From: Leptolyngbya sp. Cla-17
GTDB lineage: Bacteria > Cyanobacteriota > Cyanobacteriia > Leptolyngbyales > Leptolyngbyaceae
Reading direction: 5' to 3'
NCBI RefSeq assembly: GCF_016807185.1
Contig: NZ_JAEVYN010000002.1
Span: 2,207,367-2,271,366, forward strand
Length of the DNA: 64,000 nucleotides
Shown here: positions 26,547-35,015 of the stretch, piece after piece
Position numbering within the stretch: position 1 is the first letter of the stretch
Layout: every line of letters begins with the position of its first letter
Translations under genes and position numbers: made by a program
Notes under the pieces: model-generated
The model's input: only the letters and a program-made list of their open reading frames with translations
Told to the model about the DNA's origin: nothing
Database searches by the model: none

Positions 26547-28370
26547 TTATTTTGACAAATCTACTGAGCCTGGAGCACATTGGGGATCATTTCCAACGAG
26601 CTGAGGTGACATAGGAGGAGACCTGGAAGGCTCTGTGCTTTCGCAGAGAATAGCTGCCGTAAGCGTATTGGTCATTGCCCGAAATACTCCATCAAAGTAT
26701 ACTCCGCCAACGTAGCTCTTCAAACCATCTTGTTTAGGAGTTGCTGTATTGATTGCATAAACCTTATCTCCTGAACCAAAGGTTTGAGTTTTATAGCTAT
26801 AGTTTGGAGTTTCAGTAGACATGCCAAGTCCCAAGTCCGGAATATTGGATGAAAATTTATCCTTTTCAAGAAAATAGGCTTGCTGGGATCTAGTCATAGC
26901 GCCGACATATGTTCTAGCCTCTGCTTGCTTAGCCTTTGTTCTACCCTCTGCTTGCTTAGCCTCATTTGCCCCATTAAGATAAGCTTGCAAAAGTGATTCT
27001 TTGGAAGTAGAAGAGTTCTTACCGGGCACAGATGGTAACTGTGGCTTCTGCTGAGCAGTGGAATTTTGTTGGGCAGGGGGAGCTTGGATTGAGGATGACG
27101 GAGAAGGAGACGGCGTTATCGAAGATTCTTGGGAAATAGAAGAGTTCTTACCGGGCATAGATGATACCTGAGAAGATAACTGTGGCTTTTGCTGAGCAGT
27201 GGAATTTTGTTGGGCAGGGGGAGCTTGGATTGAGGATGACGGGGAAGAAGACGGCGTTATCGAAATCGCTGAGGAAGCTTTGGAAGAAGGATTTACTGAA
27301 GGTTTAGGAGTAGGCGTTGCGACTGGGCTGAGGCTCTGAGATGGGGGCGTTGCCGGAACTGATGGCGAGGAGGAAGGGGATGGTTTTATAAAAGTTGGCG
27401 AGGGGACAGGAGAAGGTGCCGCTACAGATGGTTGCGTGATGGGTGTAGCGGCACTACCCGGTTGTGGAGTCGGCGTTGCTGAGCTTACGGATGTAGGCTG
27501 TGGAGTCGGCGATCTCAGTCCGTACTGCACTCCGACTAGTATTAAGAGCGAAATGACCGTGGCTCCCGCGATCGCGATAGGCATTTTAAGCCTGTTCGGA
27601 GGTGATGTAGGTAGTACGTCTGACTCTTGACTCCTTGGCGATGCCCCATTGAGCACATCTGGAATGGGTAAAGTAACGCCCTCAACCCGTACTTCACGGT
27701 TGGCATCTACTACTTGAGTCATTTGGGCAGTAGCGGCGGCTAAATTACCCCGCGACAGGTCTGCCATTGCCCGGATGTAGTTGAGTAAGGGTTGAAAGGC
27801 AGACAGTGGTTCTTCCAAGCTGTTCAAGAGTGCAGCCATCCGAATCCATTCGGCTTTATCGTCGAACGATAATTGGGCTAACACGGTTGCGATACTGTGC
27901 GCGGCTTCGGATGGATGCTTGTAGGCTAAAGCTCTCCATTTTTGCCCTGTTGCCAGATCGCGTATATCCAGATCGGGGCTGTCTAGCTGCTGTTCAACAT
28001 ACGCCATCACAAAATCAGCCAGTGCTTGAAGGCGTTCCAGCCCAAAGCGGGAATCGTTCTGTAATTGATTCAGCAGGTCATCTCGAATTGGTTGATCCAT
28101 TTCGTAGAGTTCATTGCCAACTTCTTTACACAGGTTAGACAGCATTAAGTCAGCGACCGCAATCCAGGGAATCTCGATCGCTTCGCCGTGGTCATCTCGT
28201 TGAAAATTTGCCCAGAGTGAATACAGCAGATCGGGGGTGAGCGCGAGGGGCAGGGCAGCATGACACGCCAGATAGAAATGCCCGTCGCCAAAGCGTTGAC
28301 GAAAAGATTCAATGCGTCGGGTTGCCGATCGTGTTTTAGTGTTTGTGGAGGACGATCGTGTGCTGGTCAT
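26547..28370 (-). CDS. Helical-domain / membrane / pilin G/H-like fusion protein
   Basis: A 607-residue protein in three parts. Residues about 20-240 form a helical domain with FYLACHAALPLALTPDLLYS and IPWIAVADLML, which I know as a recurrent N-terminus of cyanobacterial conflict-type proteins but cannot name. A membrane helix (ATVISLLILVGVQYGL) follows, then a Ser/Pro/Gln-rich linker containing a directly repeated segment of about 40 residues. The C-terminal 120 residues read YVGAMTRSQQAYFLEKDKF, as in cyanobacterial pilin-like G/H proteins. The start overlaps the vWA gene stop (ATGA). It may place a sensor outside the membrane; that is inference. Confidence 0.75.
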   Translation of the reverse strand: MTSTRSSSTNTKTRSATRRIESFRQRFGDGHFYLACHAALPLALTPDLLYSLWANFQRDDHGEAIEIPWIAVADLMLSNLCKEVGNELYEMDQPIRDDLLNQLQNDSRFGLERLQALADFVMAYVEQQLDSPDLDIRDLATGQKWRALAYKHPSEAAHSIATVLAQLSFDDKAEWIRMAALLNSLEEPLSAFQPLLNYIRAMADLSRGNLAAATAQMTQVVDANREVRVEGVTLPIPDVLNGASPRSQESDVLPTSPPNRLKMPIAIAGATVISLLILVGVQYGLRSPTPQPTSVSSATPTPQPGSAATPITQPSVAAPSPVPSPTFIKPSPSSSPSVPATPPSQSLSPVATPTPKPSVNPSSKASSAISITPSSSPSSSIQAPPAQQNSTAQQKPQLSSQVSSMPGKNSSISQESSITPSPSPSSSIQAPPAQQNSTAQQKPQLPSVPGKNSSTSKESLLQAYLNGANEAKQAEGRTKAKQAEARTYVGAMTRSQQAYFLEKDKFSSNIPDLGLGMSTETPNYSYKTQTFGSGDKVYAINTATPKQDGLKSYVGGVYFDGVFRAMTNTLTAAILCESTEPSRSPPMSPQLVGNDPQCAPGSVDLSK

Positions 28371-29758
28371 TTTTGCCCTCCCAGCAATGCGGCTAATGCA
28401 TGGTGGCGACCCCGCAAGGCATCGATCGCTTCATCTAGCCCCTGACGAGTGGCTTCAAACATGGGCACTTGCAGGGCAATCTCTCTAGCGGTGCTGGTGT
28501 TCCATCGTGGTTTGGGCATTGGATTCAACCATGCGACATACCGTACCTGCTGTTTAAGCTGTTGTAAAAACATAGCGGTCAAATCTGCTCGTTCCAGGTT
28601 TAAGCCACCCCGCGCTGCACCTGCATCACTAAAAATCAGGACAGCGGTGCGATCTCGTTGAAACCCTCTCAGCACCTCCTCAATAGGTTCAGCCTCTTGA
28701 TGCATCGGGTCGTTGTAGAGATAGTCAACAGGGCAGTTATGGAAATAGTACGCCCCAGCCTTCCCCAGCCGTCCACCACGCAACGCCGTTTCTACCAAAC
28801 GAGCCGACAGCGAATGGAATGGCACCATCGAGCCATCTTGATCCATCAGCAACACTAATTCAGTGCGATTAATGCGTCGAGCGACCAGAACCGGATTCAG
28901 CAGCATTCCATCGTGGGCAATGCGCTGCACGGTTGCCGCTACATCTAACTCGGTCGCCATTCCTTCTCTCACCATCCGACGGAGATGCCGCCAACTCTGC
29001 TTCATTTGCCGTTGGGTGACTGGAAGGTAATCGGTTGATAGCAGAAAGCGATCGCGTGAGTTCGTCCGTTGATGTGTGATTTGCTGCACGGCTTGAGCCA
29101 CCTGAACAGCATCCTTCGCTTCACGCAGCAGTTCTGGAGCTAATTTAGCGCTGTTTTCAGATATTGGTTCAGAAGCTTGCTCCGGTTCCTTGTGGCGACG
29201 TTGTAATAAGATTTTGACCAGCCAGAATACTCCTGCACTTAGCGCCAGAATAAGTAACAGAACCCAAATCAACCCGTTTGATGACGGTTGTTGTGCGACT
29301 GTTGGTTGTGGCGTTGGCGATGCCGATGCTGTCGGCGCTACTGGAACGTGAGTGGGTATCGATGAAGGTGAAGGGGCAATCTTGACATCCTTTGATCGCG
29401 TGTTGTGCCATAGCACCACTCCAGCACCGATGAGGACAAGGCTGATCAACCCACTGTAAAGAGCGATGAGACGTTTTTTACGTTGTGGTGAAGCGATTGG
29501 AGTTGTTTCGTCGTCAACCTTATCTGGCTGAGAGATGTCTGCCTTGCCAATAAGCTGTTCAAAATAATAGTTAAACAACCGCTGTTCATCGGACGATCTC
29601 ACCCATAGCGTTTGGCAAAGACGCGCCAGCGCCGCGCGATCGGGCAAGCCGTAACCCTTTTGCAATGCTTGTACCGCAGCTTCGTAGTGTGGAATGCCAA
29701 GCGGGAGTCCAGCTTCACGCAGACGGGTAAATAGTTCCAGCAGTGGCAACTCATCCAC
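28367..29758 (-). CDS. vWA-domain membrane protein
   Basis: A 463-residue protein. The N-terminal 75 residues are helical (LPLLELFTRLREAGLPLGI). Two membrane helices follow (LIALYSGLISLVLIGAGVVL and LIWVLLLILALSAGVFWLV), separated by a Ser/Pro linker, so only the linker should be outside. The vWA domain begins near residue 300 with LVLLMDQDGSM, a metal-site motif, and includes VLIFSDAGAARGG. It overlaps the moxR gene by eight bases. vWA-MoxR pairs work as a chaperone-like switch, with the ATPase acting on the vWA partner. The last bases overlap the next gene, completing a tight four-gene unit. Confidence 0.85.
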   Translation of the reverse strand: MDELPLLELFTRLREAGLPLGIPHYEAAVQALQKGYGLPDRAALARLCQTLWVRSSDEQRLFNYYFEQLIGKADISQPDKVDDETTPIASPQRKKRLIALYSGLISLVLIGAGVVLWHNTRSKDVKIAPSPSSIPTHVPVAPTASASPTPQPTVAQQPSSNGLIWVLLLILALSAGVFWLVKILLQRRHKEPEQASEPISENSAKLAPELLREAKDAVQVAQAVQQITHQRTNSRDRFLLSTDYLPVTQRQMKQSWRHLRRMVREGMATELDVAATVQRIAHDGMLLNPVLVARRINRTELVLLMDQDGSMVPFHSLSARLVETALRGGRLGKAGAYYFHNCPVDYLYNDPMHQEAEPIEEVLRGFQRDRTAVLIFSDAGAARGGLNLERADLTAMFLQQLKQQVRYVAWLNPMPKPRWNTSTAREIALQVPMFEATRQGLDEAIDALRGRHHALAALLGGQK

Positions 29759-30659
29759 GTTTGCCCAACCTCAAATAGCGGATGTGGTCTTCCCAACTTT
29801 TCAGTAACACACCCGCAAAGGGGAGTTGCCCGCCCAGGTGCCCCAACGCCTCTTCTTGCGGATAGCGGCGCAATACCCGAAACCAGTCAATTAATTCACT
29901 GGTGCTGACTTTTTTACCAGACTCACCCTTGTCCCGTTTCATGTCCTCCCGCAGTTCTAGAAAGCGAGCCACGGCTTGATTGACCAATGCTTCGGGCGTT
30001 GAGGGAAAGCGCGAATGGATGATTTGAATCAGGCGATCGTGATCTGGAAATTCAACAAAATGGAACAAACAACGGCGCAGAAAGGCATCCGGTAAGTCTT
30101 TCTCGTCGTTGCTGGTGATAAAGACGATCGGCGGCACTTTTGCAGCGATCGCTTCTCCCGTTTCTTCCACCAGAAACTGTTGTTTATCCAGTTCCAGCAG
30201 CAAGTCATTTGGGAAATCAATATCTGCTTTGTCAATTTCATCAATCAGCACCACGGTTCGCCGCTCATTCAAAAACGCACGACCTAATGGTCCCCAGCGC
30301 ACATAGGTTGTGGAATCATCTGCCCTCCGAAGCTGTTCCTCGTTGAGGCGACCCGAACCCGCCAATTGAGCATCCCGTAAACGCCCCACCGCATCATAGG
30401 TGTACAATCCGTCCCGTGCCCGACTGGTCGATTTAACGTACCAACTTTCCAGTGGCAACCCCAATTCATCGGCAACCGCAGAAGCCAGTTGAGTTTTGCC
30501 GCAACCAGGTTCGCCTTTGAGCAGCAGCGGACGCTCCAAATAAATCGCTAGATTCACTGCCTCGACCAGTTCCCGACTCGGCAGATAGGGTAACCCGTCA
30601 GTGGCTTTGGGCTGAACCCTTCCAACGTATTCCAGAGATGCGCTTACAGTTTCAACCAT
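29751..30659 (-). CDS. MoxR-type AAA+ ATPase
   Basis: A 302-residue AAA+ ATPase of the MoxR type. Walker A is GEPGCGKT (49-56), Walker B is VVLIDEIDKAD, sensor 1 is FITSNDEKD and DAFLRRC gives the arginine finger region. The length is normal for the family. It overlaps the upstream gene by 16 bases and the vWA gene by eight, which shows coupled translation. In vWA-MoxR systems it remodels the vWA protein or its targets. In this cluster it is the most probable energy-using switch, because the STAND-like neighbour has lost its P-loop. Confidence 0.92.
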   Translation of the reverse strand: MVETVSASLEYVGRVQPKATDGLPYLPSRELVEAVNLAIYLERPLLLKGEPGCGKTQLASAVADELGLPLESWYVKSTSRARDGLYTYDAVGRLRDAQLAGSGRLNEEQLRRADDSTTYVRWGPLGRAFLNERRTVVLIDEIDKADIDFPNDLLLELDKQQFLVEETGEAIAAKVPPIVFITSNDEKDLPDAFLRRCLFHFVEFPDHDRLIQIIHSRFPSTPEALVNQAVARFLELREDMKRDKGESGKKVSTSELIDWFRVLRRYPQEEALGHLGGQLPFAGVLLKSWEDHIRYLRLGKRG

Positions 30660-31630
30660 TTTTCCTCGTTGTCATACCAGTTAGAGCCTGCCTGCCGACA
30701 AATTTCGTCCAGCGTTGGTTCTGGAATGCCGCGATCGCTGTTTTCCAGAATAACCTGCACCGTTTCGTCCGGTTCGTCTAGCAGCGCCATTGACAAATCG
30801 TCGGCGAAAACCTCCAGCCAGTTCAGCAGCTCACTTTCGGTAAACTCGCCAATCAGCGGCAGCTTCACAGGCATGACGGGTTGCCATGTGTCATCAAGCT
30901 GTTCGGCAAACGGAATCGTCCAGTTGCCCACACAGCCGTCATAGTCCACCAGAAACATCAGCAGTTTATAGGCGCTTTCGGGCGTGCCTTCTGCCCAGGC
31001 GCGGACTGCCAGCGGCATCCAAAAATCCCGCAGTAATTCAGCTAAAAAGTCCTGCGGCAGACAATCAATGTCATAGAGGATCAGCAAGACGTTTTGCGTT
31101 TGCCACCACTGGTAGACGCGATCGACAATCTCGGCGATCGTCCCTTGCCGACTTAACCCCGCCCGTCCCGCCAGTTCTCGCCACAGAGCCGCTACATCGC
31201 TGCGTCGCGCTATACGGCTGAGGTTAATCTTGACCACCTTACCCGTAATACTGTCTCGCGTATGCTGCTGCACCAGGCGATTGAGTAACCATCGCTGCCC
31301 ATAGTCAGAGGCTCCATAGATGAGAAAGGTCGCGATCGGATGGCTTTGCACAAACTTGCGAAAGACCTGCACTTGCTTGCGGTAGCCCAGTTTTAGAAGC
31401 GCTTGATAGAGCCGTCCATCCTGTGACAATCTGTCCAATTGCACCAGACGTTGTTCTAATGCTTCCAGTTCTGAGTCAACTTGCTCAATTTGCTTCTTGA
31501 GTTGGAACTGCATGCTGGGGTCAGCCGCAATGGCGGAGCTTCGCCCCAGTTCTAACCGCTTCTCGCTGAGCAGGCTGTACTGTTCTTGTAAAGCCTCTCG
31601 TTTTGCCTGTAATGGATCAAGTCCTTGCAT
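30644..31630 (-). CDS. Degenerate STAND (iSTAND-like) protein with helical adaptor
   Basis: A 328-residue protein. Residues 1-70 form a helical adaptor (FQLKKQIEQVDSELEAL) matching the C-terminus of the caspase at 24175-25674. A STAND-like core follows, whose P-loop position reads YGASDYGQRWLL (about 105-116). Gln-Arg replaces the Lys-Ser/Thr pair, so ordinary nucleotide binding is not expected. VLLILYDIDCLP resembles Walker B. It opens the four-gene unit with moxR and vWA. The likely role is a platform that recruits the caspase through paired adaptors; this is inferred from shared sequence. Confidence 0.75.
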   Translation of the reverse strand: MQGLDPLQAKREALQEQYSLLSEKRLELGRSSAIAADPSMQFQLKKQIEQVDSELEALEQRLVQLDRLSQDGRLYQALLKLGYRKQVQVFRKFVQSHPIATFLIYGASDYGQRWLLNRLVQQHTRDSITGKVVKINLSRIARRSDVAALWRELAGRAGLSRQGTIAEIVDRVYQWWQTQNVLLILYDIDCLPQDFLAELLRDFWMPLAVRAWAEGTPESAYKLLMFLVDYDGCVGNWTIPFAEQLDDTWQPVMPVKLPLIGEFTESELLNWLEVFADDLSMALLDEPDETVQVILENSDRGIPEPTLDEICRQAGSNWYDNEEKWLKL

Positions 31631-31727
31631 TGAGGAAGCTTAACAGAATTGACTTCTACAATTACACCCTATCTCTGTCCAATTCAGCATTTTCCTAGGG
31701 AAGCCTTAATATCAAATTTACGAACTG

Positions 31728-31967
31728 CTACATTCTTTCTGAGCTAATACCTTCAGCATTCAGAAGTTGTCTGATCCATTCAACAATAGTGGACAGTGTG
31801 CCCTGTGTTCCTAAACTAATGTTCATCTGCTTCTCAATCTGGAGGCGAACAGCAGCCTCAGCAGCGTATGCTGCATTCTGCAACAATTCTGACACCTTCT
31901 GACTTAATAGGCTGTGCTGTTCTCGAAGTGCCTGACGTTGGGGCTGTAAGAGATCAAACTGCGACAA
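31728..31967 (-). pseudogene. Adaptor-domain fragment
   Basis: The first 48 residues (QRQALREQHSLLSQKVSELL, then LQIEKQM) match the helical adaptor of the neighbouring degenerate-STAND protein. The match then ends, and an unrelated 30-residue tail including GTLSTIVEWIRQLL follows. The start is TTG, with no good ribosome site. It is most likely a broken remnant of another effector or platform gene whose body was lost. Confidence 0.55.
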
Positions 31968-32045
31968 ACGATTTCAGCTAAACACTCACGCGCATTGCCT
32001 ATATTTTCTGCCGTTATAGCTTTAATTTGAGGTGTAGTTTCTGCT

Positions 32046-32162
32046 TCAGTCAAATCCTTTTAACCGCAAGCGTTTAATCCCTCGCTGCGATAGCTGCATT
32101 GCATTGGTAAATGCTAAATAGCTTGCTGCTGATTCCACATCATCCCAAATCTGCCTGGTCAT
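32046..32162 (-). CDS. Possible 38-residue protein after the XRE regulator
   Basis: An ATG frame of 38 residues (TRQIWDDVESAASYLAF) overlaps the end of the XRE gene by 23 bases on the same strand. The sequence is helical and could be a small partner or the start of a truncated gene. There is no further support. Confidence 0.25.
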   Translation of the reverse strand: MTRQIWDDVESAASYLAFTNAMQLSQRGIKRLRLKGFD

Positions 32163-32436
32163 CGAGTACTTCCTCCACCCCATAACGGATGAAAAGGGCA
32201 GAGACTTTTATGTTGAGGGCTTTCGCTAATTTCTCAATATTTTCCAAAGAGGGATTACGATCGCCTCGTTCAATGTCTGACACATAAGTTCTGTGAAGCT
32301 CTGCACGCTCGGCAAGCTCCTCTTGAGAAAGGTCTAACTCCCGGCGGCGTCGCCTGATAGCCTTTCCAAACCGCTGTTTAACATCTGACTGGCTTTTATC
32401 TCCCACGGGACAATCGTGGGGAAATACAAGGGACAA
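32140..32436 (-). CDS. XRE-family transcription regulator
   Basis: A 98-residue protein with a clear Cro/CI helix-turn-helix: IRRRRRELDLSQEELAERAE, then HRTYVSDIERGDRNPSLENI. It resembles control proteins of restriction-modification and toxin-antitoxin loci. The listed start is TTG; an internal GTG at 32406 is possible, and neither has a clear ribosome site. It sits upstream of the conflict cluster on the same strand, with decayed sequence in between. It may once have controlled it, which is a guess. Confidence 0.8.
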   Translation of the reverse strand: MSLVFPHDCPVGDKSQSDVKQRFGKAIRRRRRELDLSQEELAERAELHRTYVSDIERGDRNPSLENIEKLAKALNIKVSALFIRYGVEEVLDDQADLG

Positions 32437-32513
32437 GTCTACATGAAATAAGAGTCCTTATGTAGACTATAAGAGTATAATTGCTTTGTACTGATCAAAC
32501 TTACCGCTGAAGG

Positions 32514-32804
32514 ATGTTCCCGATTCTCTTCCAAAAATTCCCGCATGAGATTGGTCAACCAAAATTTGTAATTGGCGATCGCGTCCGATTTATTTCCCAG
32601 CCTGCCGAAGATTACGGCATCGTCGTCGGACTTCAGTTTGCGCCTGCTGTACACCTTCCGGGCTGGGCATGGCGCTACACGATTCGGCTGGATTTCCAAT
32701 CACCCAATCGTGCCTGGACTGACTCAGACCTTGCCTGGGAAGCGGATTTGCAACTTCTTACTACTGCCCCTGTTAACCTTCTGTGCAAGGAGCAATCTGC
32801 ATGA
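32514..32804 (+). CDS. Small beta-barrel-like protein, first gene of cassette copy 2
   Basis: A 96-residue protein consisting almost only of the C-terminal pattern of the protein at 3407-4021: IGDRVRFISQ, then YGIVVGLQF, WAWRYTIRLDF and DLAWEADLQLL. The helical N-terminal part of that relative is missing. It overlaps the next, helix-turn-helix gene (ATGA). The same gene order in two distant places suggests the pair is a functional unit or travels together. Confidence 0.6.
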   Translation: MFPILFQKFPHEIGQPKFVIGDRVRFISQPAEDYGIVVGLQFAPAVHLPGWAWRYTIRLDFQSPNRAWTDSDLAWEADLQLLTTAPVNLLCKEQSA

Positions 32805-33118
32805 CCCCTCAGGCACTGGGACAACGAGAACTCAAGCTGCTGCAACTCTACAGTGATTGCCAGTTCGGCATGACTCCGCAAGCCTTTTATGCTCGTTGGG
32901 ATGTCACTCATGCCCAGATTGCCCAAATCTGTGGCGTGAGCGAGGCATCCGTTGATAGATGGTTCTCTCAAGGCAAGCATCGACGCGCTGCTGAACCTCG
33001 CTATCGCCGCAAGTTGGCCGAGATGAACTTCCTCTGGGAGCAGTACGATCGCATTCCCGTGCGACTCTGGCTACAGGTCTGCCCCCGCCGACCCAACGCT
33101 CAAGTCCCCTCACCGTGA
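32801..33118 (+). CDS. Small helix-turn-helix protein, second gene of cassette copy 2
   Basis: A protein of 105 residues from the ATG at 32801, which overlaps the preceding stop. It contains CQFGMTPQAFYARWDV and IAQICGVSEASVDRWFSQG, the same helix-turn-helix layout as the protein at 4018-4329. An IS4-family element sits 29 bases after the stop, splitting it from the next two genes of what may once have been a longer operon. It is likely DNA-binding; the family is not named. Confidence 0.6.
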   Translation: MTPQALGQRELKLLQLYSDCQFGMTPQAFYARWDVTHAQIAQICGVSEASVDRWFSQGKHRRAAEPRYRRKLAEMNFLWEQYDRIPVRLWLQVCPRRPNAQVPSP

Positions 33119-33146
33119 TAGGAACCATTTTCCTTATATAGCAGGG

Positions 33147-34211
33147 CTAAGTACAGGACAAAAGTTGTAGGGATTGCACAAAGTCGGACTCATTGGACAA
33201 GGATGGATTGAGTACCAAATGGCGCAAATAATCGAACCCTAAGCGAAACAGACTTTTGGCGCGACGACCGTGTTTTTTAATCTTAATGGGCTGCCATTGA
33301 TGCAACCATAACCCGGTTCGCATCGCCCAACATAAAGCTAAAGTCAACAAGGCAAACAATTTACTCAACCGTTCATCATCGGTAAAGTGCGTCGATTCCA
33401 GACAGAACCCGCGAGTTTTGAAAATACCAAACAGCGTTTCAATTCCCCAGCGCAAGGCATAGTCTTTGACCAAATCTTGCGCCTTGAGGGGAGCAATCAC
33501 CACGAGTAACTCCCCATCATCAAGTCGTAGCGCTTCAACGGCAACTGGGTAGCCCCAGACTCGGCAGGTGCCTGTGAGTTGTTGGGATTGACCGGGTTGC
33601 AGATGGGCAAAGACGACTCGCGCCGCCAGCACCCTGCCATCATGCTCAATCTGGTCACTGCTGCGAATCCGTAAGCGAAAGGCGAGGGTAGGTTCGAGTA
33701 GAAGATAGCGCACCCAGGCTTGCCCAATGAACTCGCGGTCGGCACACAAGTAGTTCACTCTAGCGGTGGGGAACCGTTTGGCAAAGGTCTCCATTAACCG
33801 CATCCGCTCGTCACTGTTGGAATTCCCCCGCTTGTCCAACAGCCACCACAGTACCGGGAAGGCAACTCCTTCATGAACTATGCCCAAAGTCAAAATGTTG
33901 TACCACTGAGTGCCAAATTTCCAGGTGGTGCGATCCAGGCTCAACACCCAGTCCTCCGGAATCTGCATCCAACTCACCACGACGCTAGCCAGTTGAGCTT
34001 CGTCGAGCGCAAACCCTCGGAAAAATCGCTGCAATCGCTTGTAGCTCGATTCGGGCAATGCCCTACCACCAAAGCCTACACACAGTTCGCTCAAGTTCAC
34101 TGTCTTGACTTTCAGCAAGGCTAACAAGAACAATGCCAGAAATGAAATCCTCGCTCCGTGCCAGTTCAATTGTTCTTGGAGGACTCGCTTTAATTCGCTA
34201 TATTGGCTCAT
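33147..34211 (-). CDS. IS4-family transposase
   Basis: A 354-residue DDE transposase. The first Asp is in LSLDRTTW, the second in LCADREFIG, and the Glu lies in YALRWGIETLFGIFK, the Y-R-E-K signature of the IS4 family. The stop codon lies within the terminal inverted repeat itself. No frameshift is visible, and the element has clean ends, so it may be active. Confidence 0.92.
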   Translation of the reverse strand: MSQYSELKRVLQEQLNWHGARISFLALFLLALLKVKTVNLSELCVGFGGRALPESSYKRLQRFFRGFALDEAQLASVVVSWMQIPEDWVLSLDRTTWKFGTQWYNILTLGIVHEGVAFPVLWWLLDKRGNSNSDERMRLMETFAKRFPTARVNYLCADREFIGQAWVRYLLLEPTLAFRLRIRSSDQIEHDGRVLAARVVFAHLQPGQSQQLTGTCRVWGYPVAVEALRLDDGELLVVIAPLKAQDLVKDYALRWGIETLFGIFKTRGFCLESTHFTDDERLSKLFALLTLALCWAMRTGLWLHQWQPIKIKKHGRRAKSLFRLGFDYLRHLVLNPSLSNESDFVQSLQLLSCT

Positions 34212-34288
34212 AGGGTTTCTCCAGAGTGTGGTAATTCTGATGAAACCCTACCCTGCTCATCCTTTCAAGCTTTTTGTCCCGTACTGAG
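33147..34288 (-). mobile_element. IS4-family insertion sequence with 9-bp target duplication
   Basis: The element is bounded by imperfect inverted repeats that start CTAAGTACAGGACAAAA on the left and CTCAGTACGGGACAAAA on the right strand. The exact repeat ATAGCAGGG flanks it at 33138-33146 and 34289-34297. The size is 1142 bases. The perfect duplication points to a recent insertion between a helix-turn-helix gene and an unknown gene pair. Confidence 0.9.
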
Positions 34289-34338
34289 ATAGCAGGGTTG
34301 TTTTATGGTGATGGAACCCAACTCAACCCAGTGGCTTT

Positions 34339-35010
34339 GTGATTGAAATTTCTTTAGAAAAACGTTGTCTCCACATTGACCGCATCACAGGCGCGATCGC
34401 TCAAGCGGCCTACAGCCGATCTGCCATGAAACCAGAACTCATGGCACGATTGGAGCAGTTATCTGCCCCCTACACTCCCCTGCCATCCTGGTCGGTTCAC
34501 CCCAATACTATTAATGCCCTGGTGCGTCGCTACTCGGAGCAGGCGGCTTTCTATCCTCTAGAAGAAATTGCTCAGTGGATTGCTTACCAGCGCTATGGTC
34601 TCTTCCTCCTACCCGGCTATCAACCCCTGTTCTATTTACGAACCGAACACAAATCTATCAGCCCCAACAAAAGCGCCATCGCCGCCATCGGAGAAGCCTG
34701 TCTGGGTTTGACCATTCAGTACCTCTATCACGGACGGTTATTGGCAAGACCTGTCTCAGATTACCCAGATGCCGTCTGTGACAACCCAACAGACAACACG
34801 GTTTACCTGGGAGAGGCAAAAGCGACCGCCGCTCAGACGGTAGCGGACATCAAGCGAGTCATTGACAGTGAACTGCCGCGCTTTATCCCCTTTGTCCTAG
34901 CCGCGAACTCCCTCGACAACACTCAAACCAAAGTGCTGGGGCTGTTGGTCGGCACCACCGTCTTAAACAGCGACCAGTTTCATTGTGCTATCTCAGAAGT
35001 CCGAGTCTAA
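34339..35010 (+). CDS. Unknown protein with PD-(D/E)XK-like motif
   Basis: A 223-residue protein starting at GTG. The C-terminal half contains YPDAVCDNPTDNTVYLGEAK, which fits the PD...ExK pattern of restriction-type nucleases, followed by a helix. The first half is helical with aromatic residues. The next gene starts five bases after the stop. The placement near a ruined Dnd locus and the motif suggest a DNA-acting defence protein, but I recognise no named family and the motif could be chance. Confidence 0.45.
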   Translation: MIEISLEKRCLHIDRITGAIAQAAYSRSAMKPELMARLEQLSAPYTPLPSWSVHPNTINALVRRYSEQAAFYPLEEIAQWIAYQRYGLFLLPGYQPLFYLRTEHKSISPNKSAIAAIGEACLGLTIQYLYHGRLLARPVSDYPDAVCDNPTDNTVYLGEAKATAAQTVADIKRVIDSELPRFIPFVLAANSLDNTQTKVLGLLVGTTVLNSDQFHCAISEVRV

Positions 35011-35015
35011 ATCCT

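Noticed and set aside
32439..32699. Minus-strand 86-residue frame overlapping cassette copy 2
   Set aside because: The opposite strand has a recognisable gene with a paralogue at 3.4-4.0 kb; this frame shows no family features.
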